From DATEPR01 sp036503065 (GTDB taxonomy: Bacteria; Actinomycetota; Actinomycetes; Mycobacteriales; Pseudonocardiaceae), in contig DASXXM010000510.1 of NCBI GenBank assembly GCA_036503065.1, positions 1-10,990 of the forward strand: DNA of 10,990 nt. The letters run 5' to 3'. The notes beneath the pieces are model-generated. The model did no database searches and was not told where the DNA came from. It was given only the letters and a program-made list of their open reading frames with translations. Positions 1 to 6,446 of this stretch are shown one piece after another. Numbering within the stretch: position 1 is the stretch's first letter; each line of letters starts with the position of its first letter. Both the position numbers and the translations under genes were made by a program.

Positions 1-185
1 GTCTCGTGCAGGGTCTCGATCGAGTCCGCCGACAGCACGACGACCTCCATGTCGGCGTACTCGGGCAGTCGCTCCAGGACGAACCGGCGCCGCATGGCGG
101 TCTCGCCGTCGTCGTAGCTCTCCTGCAGGCGGAGGCGACCCTCCTCCCGCTGGTAGACGAGTACGACATGCACCATGGCGGTCAT
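1..185 (-). CDS. Small conserved hypothetical protein, C-terminus outside the window (partial)
   Basis: The first 61 codons of a minus-strand gene are visible. The ATG at 185 overlaps the TGA of the RelA/SpoT gene as ATGA, and a GGAG lies 8 nt upstream of it, so the start is well supported. The visible protein opens with a beta-strand-like stretch (MVHVVLVYQREEGRL), then an acidic and arginine-rich helix-like segment (YDDGETAMRRRF) and a second hydrophobic strand (MEVVVLSADS). It has no signal peptide, membrane helix or recognised catalytic motif. It resembles, from memory only, short actinobacterial proteins of unknown function. The overlap implies translational coupling to the upstream gene, so the two products may act together. 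The function is unknown and the end is not visible. Confidence 0.75.
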   Translation of the reverse strand, partial: MTAMVHVVLVYQREEGRLRLQESYDDGETAMRRRFVLERLPEYADMEVVVLSADSIETLHE

Positions 186-895
186 AGTAGCGGCTCCAGG
201 CATTGCGCGAATCGATCAAGGCGGGAGTCCAACGACTCCAACACGTTCTGGTACTCGCCTTCGGACAGACGTTCACGTGCGTCGATCGCATCGGCTTCGT
301 TCTGCATGATCGCCACGAACAGTGTTGTCTCTCCGGCTGAAAGGGTCTGCACCGACTCGCCATAGCGCAGCCCTCGACCGAGTTTGTCGGCTGCTCGTCC
401 GAACAGTTCCGCCCAGCGGTGTTGGAGTGTCGTCCGGACCTGGATCTCGATGAGGATGCGATCTCGCCGGACTTCCAGATGAACCGCGCGATAGCCGGCT
501 CTCGGATCAACTCGCCGGTCGATGATCTTCACCGGCCGCTCGTCATCTCGGCACAACTCGGCTATCTGTCGCACCAGTTCGTCCTGGTCGGCTCTGGTGC
601 CGTGCACGACCACCCGCATCCCGGCCAGGTCACGAATCTGGGCGAGCGATCGCAGTTCTGGCTGCCGATGGAGCTTCTCCAGCGTGGTCTTCAGTGTTTT
701 GACCCTGGGCGCCATCGGTTCGGCGTGTGGCATCGCCGCGCACAGCCGCTCGACGTCGGTGTGCGCGGCGGCGAGAACCCGTTGGTAGTACAGCAAGACA
801 TCCGCGAGGGCGTGGAGGTCCTCCGGGGTTTCCTTGCCGTCGCGCAGGCGGGTGGTAAGGTTCTTCAGTTGGTTGCCGCTCAGGGGCAGGGCCAT
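182..895 (-). CDS. Stand-alone RelA/SpoT synthetase-domain protein (small alarmone synthetase-like)
   Basis: This is a 237-aa protein with a RelA/SpoT nucleotidyl pyrophosphokinase fold and no HD hydrolase, TGS or ACT domain, so it has the architecture of small alarmone synthetases. Visible motifs are the basic loop RVKTLKTTLEKL (64-75), DLAGMR with the expected catalytic Asp (D89), GYRAVH (134-139) and EIQVRT with the expected catalytic Glu (E150), followed by WAEL (161-164). Canonical enzymes usually continue WA..EH...YK; here it reads WAELFGRAADKLG, and the PK before GYR is PR, so this is a divergent branch. Residues 1-60 and 185-237 look helical. The expected reaction is pyrophosphate transfer from ATP to GDP, GTP or another acceptor; the acceptor cannot be read from sequence. 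It starts 30 bp after dapD and overlaps the next gene by ATGA. A weak RBS suggests read-through coupling from dapD. Toxic members of this family exist with adjacent antitoxins. Confidence 0.88.
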   Translation of the reverse strand: MALPLSGNQLKNLTTRLRDGKETPEDLHALADVLLYYQRVLAAAHTDVERLCAAMPHAEPMAPRVKTLKTTLEKLHRQPELRSLAQIRDLAGMRVVVHGTRADQDELVRQIAELCRDDERPVKIIDRRVDPRAGYRAVHLEVRRDRILIEIQVRTTLQHRWAELFGRAADKLGRGLRYGESVQTLSAGETTLFVAIMQNEADAIDARERLSEGEYQNVLESLDSRLDRFAQCLEPLL

Positions 896-925
896 GCGGC
901 GACACTACCGACCGTGTCCGACAGA

Positions 926-1894
926 TTACTGGTTTGCGTGCAGGGCAACGTTCAGTTCGATGCCGGTGCCCGTGCGGGGGACGACTTCCACCACGCCGGT
1001 GGTGGAGTTGCGGCGGAACAGGAGGCCGTCGGCGCCGGACAGGTCTCGGGCCTTGATCGTGCGTCCGTCCGGCAGCGTGACCTTCGTGCCGGCCGTCACG
1101 TAGAGGCCTGCCTCGACGACACAATCGTCGCCGAGAGAAATACCGATGCCGGCGTTCGCGCCGATCAGACACCGTTCGCCGACCGTGATCGTGGTGGTGC
1201 CGCCACCGGACAACGTGCCCATGATGGACGAGCCGCCGCCGACGTCCGAACCGTCACCCACGACGACACCCGCGCTGACGCGACCCTCCACCATGGACGC
1301 ACCCAGCGTCCCCGCGTTGAAGTTCACGAAGCCTTCGTGCATGACCGTGGTGCCGCTGGCCAGATGCGCGCCCAACCGGACCCGGTCGGCGTCGGCGATC
1401 CGTACGCCCGTCGGCAACACGTAGTCCACCATTCGAGGGAACTTGTCCACTCCATAGACTGTCACCGGCCCACGGGAGCGCAACGCCAGCCGGGTCGACT
1501 CGAAGCCGTCCACCGGGCACGGGCCGTGGTTCGTCCAGACCACATTGGACAGCAGGCCGAACACGCCGTCCAGGTTCTGGCCGTGTGGGCGCACCAGCCG
1601 CCACGACAGCAGGTGCAGCCGCAGGTACATGTCGTGGGCATCGACCGCCGCGTCGGACAGGGACGCGATCGACGTCCGCACGGCGACCACCTCGACACCC
1701 CGGTCCGTGTCCGGGCCGAGGGCGTTCGCCACCGCCGCGCCCAGCGCGGCAACGGCTTCCGACGGAGTCAACCGGACCGTGCCGGCGGGCTCGGCCGTGC
1801 CCAGCTTCGGCTGCGGGAACCAGGTGTCCAGCACGGCGCCGCCGGTGGTCACCGTCGCCAGGCCGACGCCGTGTGCGCCGTCAGTAGTAAGCAC
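926..1894 (-). CDS. dapD: 2,3,4,5-tetrahydropyridine-2,6-dicarboxylate N-succinyltransferase (DapD)
   Basis: This 322-aa protein matches the actinobacterial DapD type closely. It transfers succinyl from succinyl-CoA to tetrahydrodipicolinate in the succinylase branch of meso-diaminopimelate and lysine synthesis. The N-terminal domain carries SNVVWTNHGPCPVDGF (116-131) and VYGVDKFPRMVDYVLPTGVRIAD (147-168). The left-handed beta-helix follows with its hexapeptide-like repeats, including RLGAHLASGTTVMHEGFVN, NAGTLGASMVEGR (catalytic Glu near 203) and VVGDGSDVGGGSSIMGTLSGGG. The cap reads GANAGIGISLGDDCVVEAGLYVTAGT. The GTG at 1894 was chosen because GGTGG lies 5 nt upstream and the N-terminus then aligns with mycobacterial DapD; GTG at 1903 is the alternative. 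It follows the lipoprotein gene by 14 nt and precedes the RelA/SpoT gene by 30 nt, so it is probably the middle of a minus-strand operon. Confidence 0.97.
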   Translation of the reverse strand: MLTTDGAHGVGLATVTTGGAVLDTWFPQPKLGTAEPAGTVRLTPSEAVAALGAAVANALGPDTDRGVEVVAVRTSIASLSDAAVDAHDMYLRLHLLSWRLVRPHGQNLDGVFGLLSNVVWTNHGPCPVDGFESTRLALRSRGPVTVYGVDKFPRMVDYVLPTGVRIADADRVRLGAHLASGTTVMHEGFVNFNAGTLGASMVEGRVSAGVVVGDGSDVGGGSSIMGTLSGGGTTTITVGERCLIGANAGIGISLGDDCVVEAGLYVTAGTKVTLPDGRTIKARDLSGADGLLFRRNSTTGVVEVVPRTGTGIELNVALHANQ

Positions 1895-1908
1895 GCCGAC
1901 CACCGTAG

Positions 1909-2349
1909 TCAGCCGCTGGTCGGCAGGCCGGCCAGGGCCTGAGCCAGCCGGTCCAACTCCGTCCCGATCGACGTGAGTGCCTTCGGGCAGTCCCTGCGCT
2001 GCGCGGACGTCGGGCTGGTCGCGCTGTCGCAGCCGGCTCGTTGGTAGCTGTTCACGGCGTCCTGCAGCACGGTGATCTCGCCGCCCTGGCCGGGCAGGTC
2101 GGCTCGCAGGGCGCCGATCGTGTTCGCCACTTCGGTCACGTACCGGCCGCAGTTGGTGAACAACTGGTCCGCCCGCGAGCCCCGGCACGGGTCGGCCTTC
2201 AGCGCCGGCACCTTGACCCGGAGGTCCGACACGTTGTTGGTGTAGCCGGGGGTGGGGTTCTGGTCGCCCGGCTGGTTGTCGGCGCAACCGGCCAGCAGCA
2301 CCAGCGCGACGCAGGCCAGCGCGCAACCGAACTGCACGACGCGGCGCAT
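1909..2349 (-). CDS. Small secreted lipoprotein of unknown function
   Basis: This is a protein of about 146 aa with a type II signal peptide: MRR, a hydrophobic stretch (VVQFGCALACVALVL) and the lipobox LLAGC, whose Cys is near residue 22. After the lipidated Cys comes a short polar, proline-containing linker (ADNQPGDQNPTPG). The mature part has four further cysteines (DPC, TNC, AGC, RDC), which could form two disulfides, and a helical C-terminus ending LDRLAQALAGLPTSG. It is therefore expected on the outer face of the cytoplasmic membrane. The ATG at 2349 has AAGGG 7 nt upstream; a GTG immediately before it (2352) is possible but has shorter spacing. It is first in the apparent dapD operon and divergent from dapE. 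No family with known function is recognised. Confidence 0.85.
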   Translation of the reverse strand: MRRVVQFGCALACVALVLLAGCADNQPGDQNPTPGYTNNVSDLRVKVPALKADPCRGSRADQLFTNCGRYVTEVANTIGALRADLPGQGGEITVLQDAVNSYQRAGCDSATSPTSAQRRDCPKALTSIGTELDRLAQALAGLPTSG

Positions 2350-2382
2350 CACAGGTCCCTTCTGGCGATCCGGGCTGACACC

Positions 2383-2388
2383 ACGCTA
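2383..2388 (-). promoter_or_regulatory. Possible -10 element for the lipoprotein-dapD operon
   Basis: On the minus strand TAGCGT fits the actinobacterial TAnnnT -10 pattern. It would give a start site near 2376 and a 5' leader of about 27 nt that contains the AAGGG ribosome binding site. No convincing -35 is seen. The call rests on a six-base match in a 54-bp divergent spacer that must hold two promoters, so it is weak. Confidence 0.3.
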
Positions 2389-2393
2389 CGCAC

Positions 2394-2399
2394 TACTGT
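2394..2399 (+). promoter_or_regulatory. Probable -10 element for a leaderless dapE transcript
   Basis: TACTGT matches TAnnnT and is separated by 7 nt from the GTG at 2407, which is where transcription would start. No purine-rich ribosome binding site precedes this GTG. The combination is the usual signature of leaderless transcripts, common in actinobacteria. A CTGACA at 2375-2380 is too close (13 nt) to be a normal -35. Confidence 0.5.
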
Positions 2400-2406
2400 T
2401 GGGTCG

Positions 2407-3480
2407 GTGAGCATCGACCTGTCCGCCGATCCGATCGACCTGACCGCCGCACTGGTCGACATGCCCAGCGTGTCCGGCAACGAAACCGATCTTGCCGACG
2501 CCGTCCACGACGCCATCAAGAACCAGGCAGGCCACCTCGAACTGGTGCGTAACGGCAACACCGTGCTGGCCCGCACGAACCTGGGCCGCCCGCACCGGGT
2601 GGTGTTCGCCGGGCACCTGGACACGGTGCCGGTCAACGACAACCTGCCGCACCGCCGCACCGGCACCGGCCAGGACCAGATCCTGCACGGCTGCGGCACG
2701 GCGGACATGAAGTCCGGCGACGCGGTCCTGCTCACCCTGGCCGCCGCCGTGACCGACCCGACGCACGACCAGACCTTCGTGTTCTACGACTGTGAGGAGA
2801 TCGAGGCCAGCCGCAACGGCCTCGGCCGGATCGAGCGGGAACTGCCGGACTGGCTGCACGGCGACCTGGCGATCGTGTGCGAGCCGTCGAGTGCCGTGGT
2901 GGAGGCCGGCTGCCAGGGCACGATGCGGATCGAGGTCCGCACCGCGGGCCACCGTGCGCACACCGCCCGCGCCTGGATGGGCAACAACGCCGTCCACGCG
3001 ATGGGCACCGTGCTGGACCGGCTGGCCACCTACGAGCCGCGCAGGCCCGAGATCGATGGCTGCCACTACCGCGAGGCACTCCAGGCGGTCGGCATCCGCG
3101 GCGGGGTGGCCGGCAACGTGGTGCCGGACGAGTGCGTGCTGACCGTGAACCACCGGTTCGCGCCCGACCGGTCCGTCGACCAGGCCGAGACCCACCTGAG
3201 GTCGGTGTTCGCCGGCTACGACGTGATCGTCACCGACAAGGCCGCCGCCGCCCCGCCCTGCCTGGACACCCCGCTGGCCAAGCAGTTGATCAAGCAGGCC
3301 GGGGGCACGCCGGTCGCCAAGCTGGGCTGGACGGACGTGGCCCGCTTCGCCGCGCTGGGCGTCCCGGCGCTCAACTTCGGCCCCGGCGACCCGGCGCTGG
3401 CCCACACCCGGGCCGAACACGTGCCGGCCGCGCAGATCACTCGGTGCGCGACTGTGTTGAGGCGGTTCATCACGAGTTGA
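2407..3480 (+). CDS. dapE: Succinyl-diaminopimelate desuccinylase (DapE)
   Basis: This 357-aa M20 metallopeptidase hydrolyses N-succinyl-LL-diaminopimelate to LL-diaminopimelate and succinate, after DapD and the aminotransferase in the same pathway. Metal and catalytic motifs are all present: GHLDTVP with H70 and D72, GTADMKSGD with bridging D100, YDCEEIE with E130/E131, CEPS with E159, and the late histidine in LAHTRAEHVP (H333). The dimerisation domain lies at about 170-285 and includes RAHTARAWMGNNAVH and GGVAGNVVPDECVLTVNHRFAPDRS. Length and motif order match mycobacterial DapE. GTG at 2407 was chosen because it gives the family N-terminus (SIDLSADPIDLTAALVDMPSVSG) and fits a leaderless start; upstream in-frame codons run through the divergent lipoprotein gene. 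It is divergent from the dapD operon. Confidence 0.96.
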   Translation: MSIDLSADPIDLTAALVDMPSVSGNETDLADAVHDAIKNQAGHLELVRNGNTVLARTNLGRPHRVVFAGHLDTVPVNDNLPHRRTGTGQDQILHGCGTADMKSGDAVLLTLAAAVTDPTHDQTFVFYDCEEIEASRNGLGRIERELPDWLHGDLAIVCEPSSAVVEAGCQGTMRIEVRTAGHRAHTARAWMGNNAVHAMGTVLDRLATYEPRRPEIDGCHYREALQAVGIRGGVAGNVVPDECVLTVNHRFAPDRSVDQAETHLRSVFAGYDVIVTDKAAAAPPCLDTPLAKQLIKQAGGTPVAKLGWTDVARFAALGVPALNFGPGDPALAHTRAEHVPAAQITRCATVLRRFITS

Positions 3481-3517
3481 GACGGCGTTAACGGTCAAGC
3501 GTGGTGGCCTTCGTCTT

Positions 3518-3554
3518 GTACTGGTTCTCTGCCAGCGGTACCGGGCAGTACCGG
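3518..3554 (+). promoter_or_regulatory. Helically phased GTACYGG direct repeats upstream of the phospholipase C gene
   Basis: GTACTGG begins at 3518 and GTACCGG at 3538 and 3548, so the three copies are 20 and 10 bp apart and lie on the same helix face. The last two also form an inverted repeat, CGGTAC (3536-3541) and GTACCG (3548-3553), with a 6-bp spacer. They sit in the 96-bp gap between dapE and the phospholipase start, just upstream of its purine-rich GAGGAAGG. A binding site for an activator or repressor of the phospholipase gene is plausible; no regulator is identified. Confidence 0.4.
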
Positions 3555-3576
3555 CAAGAGGAAGGTGCGTGCAGGC

Positions 3577-5643
3577 ATGGCCGAGTCGTCAGGGTTCAAT
3601 CGCCGCAGGTTCATCGGGGGCGTCGCCGGGGCCGCCGCTGCGGGCAGCGTGCTGTCCGGCCTGCCGGCCGGCATGGCGGAGGCGCTGGGTGAGCCCCGCC
3701 GCAGCGGCAGTCTGGACGAGGTCGAGCACGTCGTCGTGCTGATGCAGGAGAACCGCTCGTTCGACCACTACTTCGGCACCATGCGCGGCGTGCGCGGCTT
3801 CGGCGACCGGGCCGCACTGCGGCTGACCACCGGGCTGGACACCTTCCACCAGCCGGACCCGGCCCGCACCGACGGCGGCTTCCTCGAGCCCTTCCACATC
3901 GACACGGCCAAGGTCGACGGCCAGGACCTCGGCGACCTCGACCACAGCTGGGTCCCGACGCACAAGATGTGGAACAACGGCTTCTGGGACGGCTGGGTGG
4001 CCAACAAGAGCGAGATGACCATGGGGTTCTTCACCGACCAGGACATCCCGTTCCAGCGCGCCCTCGCCGACGCCTTCACAACCTGTGACCAGTACTTCTG
4101 CTCGATCCAGGGCCCGACGACACCCAACCGGCTGTTCCACTGGACCGGCACGATCAACCCGGCGGGCGACGCGGGCGGCCCGGCCATCTTCAACCCGGAC
4201 GACTACAACCCGGTCTACCACTGGACCACGTACCCGGAGCGGCTGCAGGCGGCCGGCGTCTCCTGGCAGATCTACGCCAACAAGGAGGTCGGCGACGGCG
4301 GCGGCCTCGACGGCTGGGTCGGCGACTTCGGCGACAACCCGCTGTGGCTGTTCCAGGCCTACCACGACTCGTTGAACAGCACGAACCCCGCCGACCAGCA
4401 GTTGGCCGCACGGGCGAACGTGATCAAGCAGTGGCTGCCCAACTCCGGTCTCGGCATGAACGCCGGGCACGTGCTGGCCGACTTCGTGGCCGCGGCCAAG
4501 GCCGGCACCCTGCCCAGGGTGTCCTGGATCGTGGCGCCCTACCGCTGGTGCGAGCACCCGGCGGCCCGGCCGGTGGACGGTGCGCTCTATGTCCAGACCG
4601 TGCTGAAAGCCTTGTGGGACAACCAGAAGCTGTGGGAGAACACGGCACTGTTCATCAACTACGACGAGAACGACGGCTTCTACGACCACATCGTGCCGCC
4701 GACCGCGCCGCCGGGGACACCGGACGAGTTCGTCGACGGCCTGCCGATCGGCCTCGGCCCGCGCGTACCGCTGATGGTGGTCTCGCCGTGGAGCCGGGGC
4801 GGCTGGGTGAACTCGCAGGTCGCCGACCACACCTCGGTGATCCGGTTCCTCGAGCGCTGGACCGGCGTGCAAGAGCCGAACATCTCGGCGTGGCGCCGGG
4901 CCGTCTGCGGCGATCTGACCAGCTGTTTCGACTTCTCCCGTCGGGATCTGAGCATTCCGCGGCTGCCGGACGCGGCCAAGCTGCAGGCGATCGCGGACCA
5001 GACCCAGTCGAAGCTGCCGACGCCGACCCCGCCGCCCATCGGCGCCCAGGTGACGCCGCATCAGGAGCCCGGTGTGCGGCCGGCCCGGCCGATTCCCTAC
5101 CAGCCGACCGCGAACGCCTCGGTCAACACGGCGACCGGCGCGGTCACGTTGCGCCTGGCCAACAGCGGTGCGGCCGCGGTGCAGCTCGGCGTCTACCCGC
5201 AGGGCGTCACCCCGTCGGAGTACCTGCTGGCACCCGCGGGCCAGGCCACGGCGAGCGTACCGGCGCCGTCGGACGGTGCCTACGACGTCGCCGTCTACGG
5301 CGCGAACGGCTTCCTGCGCGAGTTCGCCGGCCGCGTCCCGGCCGGCAGCGCGGTGGAGGTCGCCGTCACCGTCGTCGGCGAGCACCACGAGCCGCGACTG
5401 CGTATCGCGGTCCACAACGGCGGCCACACCACGGCCACGGTCCACGTCACCGGCACCCGCCCCGGCGCGGGCCACACGTCGACCTTCCGGGTCCCGGCCG
5501 GCACGACGGAGACCATCGACCGGAACGTGGTCGAGGACGGCCACGGCTGGTACGACGTCCTGGCCACCGTGGACGGTGACAGCGCGTACCGACGCCGCTT
5601 CGCGGGCCACGTCGAGTACGGCGCCGACACGATCACCGGCTGA
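3577..5643 (+). CDS. Tat-exported phospholipase C, phosphocholine-specific type
   Basis: This is a 688-aa secreted phosphoesterase of the bacterial phospholipase C family, which cleaves phosphatidylcholine or related lipids to diacylglycerol and a phosphorylated head group. The N-terminus carries a twin-arginine signal (FNRRRFIGG, 7-15), an alanine/glycine-rich h-region and an AEA site near 34-36. The catalytic domain shows EHVVVLMQENRSFDHYFG (50-67), GPTTPNRLFHWTG with the likely nucleophile Thr (179-191), a CEHPA segment (325-329), FINYDENDGFYDH (359-371) and DHTSVIRFLE (417-426). After a proline-rich linker (about 480-510) two beta-rich domains follow (about 510-600 and 603-685), matching the paired C-terminal domains of this family; overall length is typical. 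ATG 3577 was chosen; GTG 3565, adding four residues, is also possible. It has no counterpart in the mycobacterial gene order here, so it looks like an insertion. The substrate is inferred from the family. Confidence 0.93.
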   Translation: MAESSGFNRRRFIGGVAGAAAAGSVLSGLPAGMAEALGEPRRSGSLDEVEHVVVLMQENRSFDHYFGTMRGVRGFGDRAALRLTTGLDTFHQPDPARTDGGFLEPFHIDTAKVDGQDLGDLDHSWVPTHKMWNNGFWDGWVANKSEMTMGFFTDQDIPFQRALADAFTTCDQYFCSIQGPTTPNRLFHWTGTINPAGDAGGPAIFNPDDYNPVYHWTTYPERLQAAGVSWQIYANKEVGDGGGLDGWVGDFGDNPLWLFQAYHDSLNSTNPADQQLAARANVIKQWLPNSGLGMNAGHVLADFVAAAKAGTLPRVSWIVAPYRWCEHPAARPVDGALYVQTVLKALWDNQKLWENTALFINYDENDGFYDHIVPPTAPPGTPDEFVDGLPIGLGPRVPLMVVSPWSRGGWVNSQVADHTSVIRFLERWTGVQEPNISAWRRAVCGDLTSCFDFSRRDLSIPRLPDAAKLQAIADQTQSKLPTPTPPPIGAQVTPHQEPGVRPARPIPYQPTANASVNTATGAVTLRLANSGAAAVQLGVYPQGVTPSEYLLAPAGQATASVPAPSDGAYDVAVYGANGFLREFAGRVPAGSAVEVAVTVVGEHHEPRLRIAVHNGGHTTATVHVTGTRPGAGHTSTFRVPAGTTETIDRNVVEDGHGWYDVLATVDGDSAYRRRFAGHVEYGADTITG

Positions 5644-5644
5644 C

Positions 5645-5650
5645 TAGACT
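5645..5650 (+). promoter_or_regulatory. Probable -10 element for a leaderless LOG-gene transcript
   Basis: TAGACT matches TAnnnT and ends 6 nt before the GTG at 5657. It lies in the 13-bp gap after the phospholipase stop. No ribosome binding site is seen before the GTG, so transcription starting at the start codon itself is likely. CCGACA at 5624-5629 could be a -35 with a short 15-bp spacer. Confidence 0.5.
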
Positions 5651-5656
5651 TCCAGC

Positions 5657-6442
5657 GTGACGGCGCAACCACAGGCGAGAAACGACGAGGACGCGGAACA
5701 CCCGCGGGAGAAGCAGCGTGGTCCGGTGGTGCTGCGCCGGTCGCGGCTCGTCGAGCCGACCACCACCGACGAGCGACTGCTGGACTCCCGCGGCCCGTCC
5801 GACTGGGTGCACACCGACCCGTGGCGGGTACTGCGCATCCAGGCCGAGTTCGTCGAGGGCTTCGGCGCGCTGGCCGAGGTGCCCAAGGCGGTCACCGTGT
5901 TCGGCTCCGCGCGCACCCCGCGTGACCACCCGGAGTACGCGCTGGGCCAGGCGGTGGGCGCGGCACTGGCCGAGGCCGGCTTCGCGGTCATGACCGGTGG
6001 CGGCCCCGGCTCGATGGAGGCGGTCAACCGGGGCTGTTCCGAGGCGGGCGGCCTGTCCGTCGGTCTCGGCATCGAGTTGCCGTTCGAGCAGGGGCTGAAC
6101 CCGTGGGTGGATCTCGGCGTGAACTTCCGCTACTTCTTCGCCCGCAAGACGATGTTCATCAAGTACGCGCAGGCGTTCATCTGCCTGCCCGGCGGTTTCG
6201 GCACGCTGGACGAGCTGTTCGAGTCGCTCACCCTGGTGCAGACCAAGAAGGTGACCAAGTTCCCGGTCGTGCTGTTCGGCCGGGACTACTGGGGCGGCCT
6301 GTACGACTGGCTGGCGTCCACGGTCCGGTCCGGCGGCAAGGTGTCCGAGAAGGACCTGGAACTGCTGCACCTCACCGACGACATCGGCGACGCCGTCCGC
6401 GTGGTTCAGGACGCCTACCAGGCCTGGGAGAACGCGCACTGA
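5657..6442 (+). CDS. LOG-family protein (cytokinin riboside 5'-monophosphate phosphoribohydrolase-like)
   Basis: This is a 261-aa cytoplasmic Rossmann-like protein of the LOG family (TIGR00730 type). Members hydrolyse the N-glycosidic bond of nucleoside 5'-monophosphates, releasing base and ribose 5-phosphate; cytokinin precursors and AMP are known substrates of some. Diagnostic motifs are VFGSART (81-87), the phosphate-binding GGGPGSMEAVNRG (114-126), FFARKTM with the conserved Arg (160-166) and PGGFGTLDELFE with the catalytic Glu (178-189). An N-terminal extension of about 75 residues (charged region, then WRVLRIQAEFVEGFGALAEVP) makes it longer than LOG proteins of about 190 aa and places it in the extended subfamily. 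It sits 13 bp after the phospholipase stop and 4 bp before folP2. The in vivo substrate is unknown. Confidence 0.93.
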   Translation: MTAQPQARNDEDAEHPREKQRGPVVLRRSRLVEPTTTDERLLDSRGPSDWVHTDPWRVLRIQAEFVEGFGALAEVPKAVTVFGSARTPRDHPEYALGQAVGAALAEAGFAVMTGGGPGSMEAVNRGCSEAGGLSVGLGIELPFEQGLNPWVDLGVNFRYFFARKTMFIKYAQAFICLPGGFGTLDELFESLTLVQTKKVTKFPVVLFGRDYWGGLYDWLASTVRSGGKVSEKDLELLHLTDDIGDAVRVVQDAYQAWENAH

Positions 6443-6446
6443 CGGC

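Noticed and set aside
901..918. Small hairpin GACAC/GTGTC between dapD and the RelA/SpoT gene as a terminator
   Set aside because: Only a 5-bp stem with an 8-nt loop and no T-run; too weak to call.
419..1942. A 507-codon open frame on the plus strand across dapD and the RelA/SpoT gene
   Set aside because: It covers two well supported minus-strand genes and shows only His, Arg and Gly-rich sequence without domains.
3491..3530. Possible PhoP-type box upstream of the phospholipase gene
   Set aside because: GGTCAAGCGTG is followed by no good second 11-bp direct repeat, so the match to the streptomycete PHO box is not better than chance.
3589..5610. A 673-codon open frame on the minus strand, antisense to the phospholipase gene
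   Set aside because: Its translation is rich in Arg, Val, Gly and Ala with no motif. It is the expected antisense shadow of a GC-rich gene, while the plus strand encodes a complete known family.
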